From IMG/VR virus record IMGVR_UViG_3300036398_002558, positions 1 to 53,809 of that record: a stretch of DNA of 53,809 nt. The stretch is one strand, 5' to 3'. Positions 1-5,448 of this stretch are shown here, in pieces (positions within the stretch are counted from its first letter, which is position 1; each line of letters opens with the position of its first letter). The DNA is from a virus. The notes under the pieces were generated by a model. It did not search any database. It was not told where the DNA came from and saw only the letters and a list, made by a program, of their open reading frames with translations. Both the position numbers and the translations under genes were made by a program.

Positions 1-173
1 TAAACACACTTCCTGGAAAAGCTGTTATGTATATGGGCAGTAAGAACGCAGAACCTTACACTTGCCCTACTTGCAATAGATCTTTAATTAAAGGTATAAT
101 ATACGAACATGAAGGATCGTCCTACTGTAAGAGGGGATGTTTTCCAAAAGTAGAAAAGGTAGATGCTGCGTGA
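1..173 (+). CDS. Small zinc-finger protein, C-terminal part (5' end outside window)
   Basis: The frame is open from the left edge (first whole codon at base 3) to TGA at 171-173, so the start lies outside the window. The 56 visible residues contain CPTC followed about 20 residues later by YCKRGC, a CxxC...CxxxC pattern that would bind one zinc ion. This suggests a nucleic-acid or protein-binding knuckle, but no family is recognised. Its stop codon overlaps the GTG start of the next gene (GTGA, 170-173), the usual sign of translational coupling in a plus-strand operon that continues to base 956. The function is unknown. Confidence 0.6.
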   Translation, partial: NTLPGKAVMYMGSKNAEPYTCPTCNRSLIKGIIYEHEGSSYCKRGCFPKVEKVDAA

Positions 174-253
174 GTTTTATCCTGCTATATATATGCTGCG
201 TTGCAGCATATGGAATTGGTTACATACAAGGAAGTTTTAGGAGTAAAAGATGA
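170..253 (+). CDS. 27-residue single-pass membrane microprotein
   Basis: A GTG-started frame of 27 codons fills the space between two genes exactly. It overlaps the upstream stop as GTGA (170-173) and the downstream start as ATGA (250-253). The product begins VSFILLYICCVAAYGIGY, one hydrophobic helix with two adjacent cysteines, and ends in a basic tail, SFRSKR. That gives an N-out/C-in or lipid-attached topology. Both four-base overlaps are hallmarks of coupled phage genes, which is why I call so short a frame. Small membrane peptides at such positions are often lysis or exclusion regulators, but that role is only inference. Confidence 0.5.
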   Translation: MSFILLYICCVAAYGIGYIQGSFRSKR

Positions 254-585
254 ACAGTAAAAACAATAGGTTGAATAATTGGTTAGCTGATTTTTTAGAA
301 GAGATGGACAAAGCTCTTCCACCAGCAGAAAAAGAATATGTTGATGCAATGATCGGTATTGCTGCTAAATACGGAAAACTTTCTAACGGTGACGGAAATG
401 GTATATGGGTAGGATATGTTCCGGGAATAGAAAACGACAATCTACCTATTGGAGTCAAGTGTGGAAACTGCGCCATGTATGAAGGTGACGGTGTCTGCAA
501 AATAGTTGCACAAAAAGTTGAAGATAATGGCTACTGCAGACTGGCTGCTATACCAGATGGAGTAGTAAAGGGTTATAGATCATGA
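250..585 (+). CDS. Protein with C-terminal four-cysteine HiPIP-like module (copy A)
   Basis: The 111-residue product starts at ATG 250, with AGGAG at 239-243 upstream. The N-terminal 70 residues are mixed helical. Residues about 72-100 hold four cysteines spaced C-x2-C-x8-C-x12-C (CGNCAMY...GVC...GYC). The same spacing recurs in the next gene. Four cysteines at the end of a small domain, with hydrophobic/aromatic residues after the second and fourth, resemble high-potential iron-sulfur proteins, although the spacing is shorter than in classical HiPIP. The module could hold an Fe-S cluster or zinc. The gene overlaps its downstream neighbour by ATGA. The function is unknown. Confidence 0.7.
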   Translation: MNSKNNRLNNWLADFLEEMDKALPPAEKEYVDAMIGIAAKYGKLSNGDGNGIWVGYVPGIENDNLPIGVKCGNCAMYEGDGVCKIVAQKVEDNGYCRLAAIPDGVVKGYRS

Positions 586-956
586 AAAACTATTGGTTAT
601 CAGAGTATTCATCGCCAGATGATGAGGAAATGCCCGAGGAAGAATCTCCAGAAGAAGAGCCAGAAGATGAAGAGGATCCAGATGATCCTGAAGAAAAATT
701 AAATCCTCGTCAAAAATTAATGTACGAACACTACGAGCATGTAGTTGAAGTTCACGGTAAGTTTGATCAAACAGCCAAATCAAACGGTGCCCACTATGCC
801 CCCGCAGCTAAAAACCCTTTTATTAAAGAAGGTTTAATCTGCTCTAATTGCGTTTACTTTATGGGTGGTCAAGCTTGTGAGATAGTATCTGGAAAAATAG
901 AACCAAACGCCATTTGCAAGCTTTGGATAATACCAGAAAATCTTATTAAAAAATAA
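582..956 (+). CDS. Acidic protein with C-terminal four-cysteine HiPIP-like module (copy B)
   Basis: The 124-residue product is coupled to the upstream gene by an ATGA overlap. Residues about 8-40 are extremely acidic (runs of D, E and P). Residues about 87-115 repeat the upstream module with identical spacing, C-x2-C-x8-C-x12-C (CSNCVYF...QAC...AIC), followed by KLWIIPE. The two genes therefore look like diverged tandem copies of one metal-binding domain with different N-termini. The acidic region could mimic DNA or act as a flexible linker. The gene ends back-to-back with the convergent minus-strand gene at 957. The role is unknown. Confidence 0.7.
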   Translation: MKNYWLSEYSSPDDEEMPEEESPEEEPEDEEDPDDPEEKLNPRQKLMYEHYEHVVEVHGKFDQTAKSNGAHYAPAAKNPFIKEGLICSNCVYFMGGQACEIVSGKIEPNAICKLWIIPENLIKK

Positions 957-1202
957 TTACCATTTTTGAAGTGGGCAACTAGCATATAGAAGTTTTGTTT
1001 TTGCCGGCATTAAGCAGCCGCATTTAGTGCATTGTTTTGTTACCGTTAAATGAGGGCACTCTTCGCATATAGCGTATCTCCTATCCTTTTCCTCATCAGA
1101 GGCGTACTCAGTACTAGGATTTATAAAGTCTACAGGAGAAACTATTCCAGACCTTTGTTTTTCTGCGTTCTTTTTTTTCCATTGTTCCCATGCTGAACTC
1201 AT
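957..1202 (-). CDS. Small phage zinc-ribbon protein
   Basis: The 81-residue protein starts at ATG 1202 (MSSAWEQWKKKN). A longer reading from a TTG further upstream has no ribosome-binding site and overlaps the opposite promoter region, so I do not use it. The C-terminal half carries CEEC, CTKCGC and a final cysteine before PLQKW, a compact zinc-ribbon arrangement also seen in small proteins of T4-like marine and freshwater phages. The N-terminus is charged and helical. It lies alone between convergent and divergent plus-strand genes. The function is not known; binding to nucleic acid or a host protein is plausible. Confidence 0.65.
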   Translation of the reverse strand: MSSAWEQWKKKNAEKQRSGIVSPVDFINPSTEYASDEEKDRRYAICEECPHLTVTKQCTKCGCLMPAKTKLLYASCPLQKW

Positions 1203-1218
1203 ATATAATATGGTACTA

Positions 1219-1226
1219 TATAAATA
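1219..1226 (+). promoter_or_regulatory. Candidate T4-type late promoter (TATAAATA)
   Basis: TATAAATA lies 31 bases upstream of the ATG at 1257. The 12 bases ACTATATAAATA are identical to the box on the minus strand before the gene starting at 40810. TATAAATA is the classical late promoter of T4-like phages, read by a phage sigma factor. This window encodes such a factor at 19196-20037. Confidence 0.5.
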
Positions 1227-1256
1227 ATAAAAAAACAAACTAAAAAAGGATTAAAT

Positions 1257-1499
1257 ATGGGTTTAGAAGATTTCTTGTCCGCATCGGATAAACAAGCTGC
1301 TCTTGAAGCATTGAGAAATAGAACTTTTAGCGAACTTTATACTCAATGTATTCGTATGAATATTGATCCAGATCAATTTGATTATTCAACATGGGAAATA
1401 CCGGCAGAAGATAATTCAAACTCACACATATATCAGGGTCTATTAACGATAGCTAGAATGTGTGAAAGTTTAAAAATAATAGACAACAAATTAGGGTAG
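1257..1499 (+). CDS. Hypothetical protein, 80 aa
   Basis: The frame starts at ATG 1257 with AAAGGA at 1246-1251 as ribosome-binding site and lies just downstream of a late-type promoter box. The protein is small, acidic and probably helical, with no cysteine pair motif, signal peptide or membrane segment. I recognise no family. It ends three bases before the next start, so the two are probably co-transcribed and expressed late with it. Confidence 0.65.
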   Translation: MGLEDFLSASDKQAALEALRNRTFSELYTQCIRMNIDPDQFDYSTWEIPAEDNSNSHIYQGLLTIARMCESLKIIDNKLG

Positions 1500-1501
1500 G
1501 C

Positions 1502-2206
1502 ATGGAAGCGGTAGCAACGATACCAGATCATGTTATTTTTAGAAATCCATCAAAAGATAACTTTGGTTCATTTATATTACACAAAAGTATTTTTGTTGTA
1601 GATGGAGTTAATACTACGTACTCTGGAAGATGTGACAACCTAACTTACAGTATGGAACTTCCAACTCATAGGACAAACTATCATGATGAAGGAATATATC
1701 TTGGGGAAACATCTCCATATACCGGTCATCCATTTACTCCAATGGATGGACAATGGCTTAGAATACTAGACGCTACTCCATATTTTTGTATTACATTTGT
1801 TTTTTGTACACAAAAATTAACAGATGGATCAACAAGGCCAGCAGATTATATTCTTACTGGAGATTTTCCTGGATCTTTATGGTTTGGTAAGTCTATAGTA
1901 GAACTTCTTAAAAACATGCGTGAGTGGACATTTATGTTAGATGAGCCGTTTAACTCTGACCATCCGATGGCAACTTATTCAAAAATGGCTTTTGATTTTC
2001 TTGAAACTCCACAATATATATATGACGAACTAGATTCAATGCCGGATATGCACTTGGCTAGATTTTTAAAAGGCGACACTAATCACAGAGAAATATACAA
2101 TAATTATCCTCAGATGTCAGAAGAAATGATGAACTGGTTTAAAGAAAAACTTGATCAATTTCCGATAAAGACAACAAACCAAAGATTGACAGAGTTAAGC
2201 TTTTAG
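1502..2206 (+). CDS. Hypothetical protein, 234 aa
   Basis: The frame starts two bases after the preceding stop and ends in a TAG that overlaps the convergent stop of the gene at 2203. The protein is rich in aromatic residues (YFCITFVFCTQK, GSLWFGKS, EWTFMLDEPF) and looks like a soluble beta-rich or mixed domain. It has no transmembrane segment or recognisable catalytic motif. Its position behind a late promoter suggests a virion or assembly role, but I do not recognise the family. Confidence 0.65.
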   Translation: MEAVATIPDHVIFRNPSKDNFGSFILHKSIFVVDGVNTTYSGRCDNLTYSMELPTHRTNYHDEGIYLGETSPYTGHPFTPMDGQWLRILDATPYFCITFVFCTQKLTDGSTRPADYILTGDFPGSLWFGKSIVELLKNMREWTFMLDEPFNSDHPMATYSKMAFDFLETPQYIYDELDSMPDMHLARFLKGDTNHREIYNNYPQMSEEMMNWFKEKLDQFPIKTTNQRLTELSF

Positions 2207-3021
2207 CCTATTTTACCGCCACCACCACAAGATATAACCCATTGCACACAACCGAGAGGGGTATGTGTCCATGTGTTACTAATGTTACAATAAGAAACTT
2301 GCCACGCGTAGTAACTGTCACATCCGCATCCACCTAACCCATCAGCTGTTCTTCTTAAGTAAGATGTGCCAAAGATAGATTCCGTAAATTCGGTATAACT
2401 TATACCATCATATACTCCTGTTGTGGTGTAGTAGGTTCTTGTACCAGAACATGAACCATAAGTTGTTGTTCCATTACAGCTGGCACATGTTGTGAAGTTT
2501 GCATCACAGCCGTAGTCTGGACCATTATCATAACCTGTCTTTGATTTGTATTTACAGTTTCTAGATTGAGTTCCACCTGTTGTAGTAGACGATCTTGATC
2601 CACAACTGTCACATCCACTTGTGTCAGTTCCGGAACAACTACAACCTTGAGATCTTGTTACATTATTTTCTACCCACGCAACGTTATTGCTAGATATTGA
2701 ACTCCATGGTCCAACTCCAACTGGATTATATGCTCTAACATCTATCTTATACACGGATGTATCATATTGGCTAGTAAAAGAATATGTTAAAACTGAACCA
2801 TCTGCAGTAAATTGCTCTGTTCCAGCTGATCCATTATCTTTATATATTCTATAACCGTATTTGGTTATAGGAACCCCGCCATTAAAAGGCGCAGACCAAG
2901 TGTATGTTGTAGTAGTTGCATTATCTGTTGTAATTGTTGGTGTAGAAACTTGATTAGGCTTTCCACCAAGGGAAAATATTCTTCCCGACCTTGCTCCAGA
3001 TACAGAACCTAAGAATGGCAT
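2203..3021 (-). CDS. Fibronectin type III and cysteine-rich fibre-like protein
   Basis: The 272-residue protein opens with a short Gly/Ser-rich leader (MPFLGSVSGARSGRIFSLGG) typical of phage tail-tip or fibre proteins. It continues with one fibronectin type III domain at about residues 25-115 (ITKYGYRIYKDNG, YKIDVRAYNPVGVGPWS). The last 150 residues are rich in Cys, Gly, Ser and Thr (CSCSG, CDSCG, CASCNG, CGCDSY) and end in GGGGKIG. Such a disulfide-rich C-terminus could be a receptor-binding or adhesion tip. It is co-oriented with the fibre gene just upstream (stop to start spacing of one base). The role as a virion fibre is inference. Confidence 0.6.
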   Translation of the reverse strand: MPFLGSVSGARSGRIFSLGGKPNQVSTPTITTDNATTTTYTWSAPFNGGVPITKYGYRIYKDNGSAGTEQFTADGSVLTYSFTSQYDTSVYKIDVRAYNPVGVGPWSSISSNNVAWVENNVTRSQGCSCSGTDTSGCDSCGSRSSTTTGGTQSRNCKYKSKTGYDNGPDYGCDANFTTCASCNGTTTYGSCSGTRTYYTTTGVYDGISYTEFTESIFGTSYLRRTADGLGGCGCDSYYAWQVSYCNISNTWTHTPLGCVQWVISCGGGGKIG

Positions 3022-3022
3022 A

Positions 3023-3734
3023 TTAAATTGTATCGTAGTTGTTGCTTGCGCTACCTAAAACTACCCAGGCATTGGATATCCTGATGAGGGTAAAGTTATA
3101 GATGTCTATTTTACTTGCATTAACAGATGGAGCTGTATCATTGACCCATCTAATAGATTGTGAACTTCCGCCAATTTGCAAAATGGAAGGGTACGAAGCC
3201 GTACCTCCTTGATTGACTATAATTGAAATTGTTATTGCATAGTTGTTATCTGTAGGCACATTAGTTACATTAACGGTAAAGTTTGAAGATGGCCCCGACG
3301 CAACATAAAAAACACCAGCTGTAGTATAGTCGCAAGTTAAAGTTCCACTTGAAACAGAAACACTGGACACAACTTCTCTTATTTCTGCTACATCCGTTCT
3401 TCCAGAAACAGTTAAACTATTCAGTGTTCCAACCGATGTTAAGGAGGATCCAGTTATTCCAGACCCAAGTGCTGACCCTGTTAAAACATCAGCTCCATCT
3501 ATCTTGTATGTTTTTCCGGAAGCTATATCAAAACTATCATCTGTTTTAAGGGTGTCTGCTGCAGATCTATATAAGTTTGTATCTGCATTAGCAGATCCAG
3601 AAGACCACTTTAATTTTCCGGCCCGCTTCTATTACAAAGTTAGGAGTTGCGCTTGAACTCGGTGCTATTTCCAAAGCAGTGTCTGCTGCAGTAGAAAATT
3701 TTCTAGCACGTAAAAGATTATAAAAATTTGGCAT
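3023..3734 (-). CDS. Tail-fibre-like protein, read through a +1 shift at CGG
   Basis: The joined product has 236 residues: 38 codons from ATG 3734 (MPNFYNLLRARKF), then 198 after skipping one base at CGG 3618-3620. Without the shift the frame runs to a stop 11 codons further on. The second frame has no start near the junction. The continuation EAG-GKLKWSSGSANADTNLYRSAADTLKTDDSF reads like the fibre repeat found in many phage tail proteins (NLYRSAADTLKTDD), which supports one gene. The C-terminal 120 residues are a beta-rich unit with no motif I recognise. The start has GAGG four bases upstream. Confidence 0.6.
3618..3620 (-). other. +1 frameshift site at in-frame CGG (fibre)
   Basis: The zero frame reads GCG GGC CGG AAA. 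Skipping the C gives GGA AAA TTA AAG TGG, the frame that carries the rest of the fibre. The shifted residue is Gly. Confidence 0.7.
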
Positions 3735-3782
3735 TGGCCTCAACCAATCCTTTCTATTGCAAAAGGCCCTCAAGCCTCTTGT

Positions 3783-4028
3783 CTATTCTGGTTTAGATTT
3801 TTTATCTACTTTGTTAAAAACTTGATTAATTTCAGCTGCAGAAAGTTTTCCATCATCCAAAAATGCCCTGGAAAGACCTTCTACTACAGTTGCTACGCCA
3901 GCCATTCCAGCCATAAAGCAGGCTTTCCATAAGGGAACGCCAGCTATAGCTCCAGCACCTATAACACTAAGCCCTGATGCCGCAAAGGTTGCTACTATTC
4001 TTAAAATTATATTATTTAAAGTTTTCAA
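3783..4028 (-). CDS. Putative holin
   Basis: The 81-residue protein starts at TTG 4026-4028. This start is chosen because a perfect AGGAGG (4034-4039 on the complement) sits five bases away and no ATG is available. Residues about 8-50 form two hydrophobic, Gly/Ala-rich helices (IVATFAASGLSVIGAGAIAG, FMAGMAGVATVVEG). They are followed by a charged tail with an EF-hand-like DDGKLSAAEINQVF. This layout matches holins of actinobacteriophages. It sits between fibre and surface-protein genes and about 4 kb from the endolysin, so lysis is likely, though another membrane role is possible. Confidence 0.55.
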   Translation of the reverse strand: MKTLNNIILRIVATFAASGLSVIGAGAIAGVPLWKACFMAGMAGVATVVEGLSRAFLDDGKLSAAEINQVFNKVDKKSKPE

Positions 4029-4033
4029 TTTAC

Positions 4034-4039
4034 CCTCCT
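4034..4039 (-). promoter_or_regulatory. Perfect Shine-Dalgarno that decides a TTG start
   Basis: AGGAGG on the minus strand lies at optimal distance from TTG 4028 and fixes the start of the holin-like gene. Confidence 0.7.
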
Positions 4040-4051
4040 ATAGTAATTGTC

Positions 4052-5447
4052 TTATTGAATTTTCTGTTGCTTTCTAGTCATGGCGATGCCCAGTAAAATT
4101 AACTGGAAGCTAATGAATAAAAGAACTATGGTACTTAAGCCAGTTTTTGGTAGATGCTGCTCCTTTGGAGCATCTAAAACAGGAACTGTTGTTGTCGGAG
4201 CCTCTGTGACCACTGGCACTACGGCCTCAACTGTTGTTGTAGGAGCTAACGTTGTTGTAGTCGGTGCCAGTGTTGTTGTTGGGGCCACTGTTGTTGTAGG
4301 GGCTAGAGTTGTTGTAGTCGGTGGCAAAGTAGTCGTCGCAGGGGGATCCCAAGTGACTGTGGCTGATACGGTTTTGGCTACTCCACTGACTGTGGCTGTA
4401 GCGGTATAAACTGCTGTGCCAGTTGAGTTTGTTCTAATTGTTATAGCTGCTATTCCTGAAGCATTTGTGGTTGCTGTAAGAACTTGACCGGCATCTGGGC
4501 CACTACTGACAGTTACTGTCACAGTTACTCCAGCTTGCGGGACTCCTGCAATTGTTTGTGCCGTAGCTGTAATGGTCAAATCTTCACCAGCTTTTGGTGT
4601 GGCAGGGGAGATAGCTAAGGTAAATGAGCTGGGAAGTGATACTGATCCACCGCCAATAGAAACAGCCTTACGAGTACTAGAGGCTGTTGGATAAGGATAA
4701 TCTACAAGAACTTTTAAAGTTCCAACATTTCCAGTAAAGTATCCGTGCCAACATGCTGCAACAATTGAGTTGGTTAAACCAAAGTCAGTAGTGCCATCAG
4801 CTGTGGCATCTGGTCCGTCCGTTGCATCCGCCATTATTGTAAACAGCAGATGGTAGTAGTGCTGTCACCCAACCATACGAGTTATGACTAGCAAATAATC
4901 CACCACCAGAGTTTACAAAGTCTGCAATCTTTTCTGCGTTTGTTGTAAAGATACTTCCAGTGGCACCTGAGCGACTCCATTCATCTGGAATCCAAAGCAT
5001 CCTGGGAGCGCTAGCAGCCAATCCGGTGGCAAAAAATGTATTAAGTTGAGCATCAGTGCTGATGAACTCAACTGTTGGTTGAAGCCCAGAAGCTGCAGTT
5101 CCAAACTGTGTTAAAAATTTTGTGGATAAAAGAGTATTCCAGTTTCCACCACAGCCACCAGCCATATTTAAGTTTGGAACACCTAGTATTGCAATCTTGC
5201 CATTATTTCCTGGCATAGATGATTGATCATAAACGCTTTTAACAACCTTTGCAATGTATTGATCTGTGTTTTCACCCATTGCCGCATGACATACGGGATC
5301 CATTCCATCAAGAACCATTGGACCACCTCCAGCTGCACGTGCTACACCACCTGAAAGAATAAATCCATTATCAGATGGAGTATATGGTATAACGCTAAAG
5401 CCTAGTATAAATCCTATTGCTATGAATAAGAAACCAATTTTTTTCAT
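4052..5447 (-). CDS. LPKTG cell-wall-anchored surface protein, read through a +1 shift at CGG
   Basis: The joined product has 464 residues. A signal peptide (MKKIGFLFIAIGFILGF) precedes a domain of about 180 residues with GGLFASHNSYGWVTALLP, suggestive of a ThuA/glutaminase-like fold. After the CGG at 4815-4817 the frame changes and gives CNG-GPDATADGTTDFG. Then follow an invasin-type Ig-like domain, a Thr-rich linker (4229-4336), the sortase signal LPKTG near residue 432, a membrane helix and a basic tail. This is the full layout of a sortase substrate of Gram-positive bacteria and would place the protein on the host wall. The downstream half can also start at an internal ATG (4834), but then it would lack a secretion signal. 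It starts two bases after the upstream stop, with GAGGA as ribosome-binding site. Confidence 0.65.
4229..4336 (-). repeat. Thr-rich TTTLAPTTT linker repeat
   Basis: About six imperfect copies of a (T)3-4-L/V-A-P unit encode a stiff, probably O-glycosylated stalk between the Ig-like domain and the LPKTG anchor. A similar Thr tract occurs in the neighbouring PA14 protein. Confidence 0.75.
4815..4817 (-). other. +1 frameshift site at in-frame CGG (LPKTG protein)
   Basis: The zero frame reads AAC GGA CGG ACC and stops six codons later (TGA 4797-4799). Skipping the C gives GGA CCA GAT GCC and leads to the Ig-like domain, linker and LPKTG anchor. The shifted residue is Gly. Confidence 0.65.
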
Positions 5448-5448
5448 T

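Noticed and set aside
2985-2987. AGG codons as additional shift sites
   Set aside because: AGG occurs in frame in several intact genes (for example GCA AGG TCG near 2985 and in the 47341 gene) and is read as Arg without frame change.
3600-3630. Classical -1 slippery heptamers at the frame changes
   Set aside because: All changes are +1; no X XXY YYZ heptamer is found at the junctions, and the only shared element is in-frame CGG.
4080-4409. Open frame on the plus strand rich in Val and Gly
   Set aside because: It is the complement of the Thr-rich linker and Ig-like domain (ACT/ACA repeats read as GTT/TGT). It has no ribosome-binding site and the opposite frame has clear domains.
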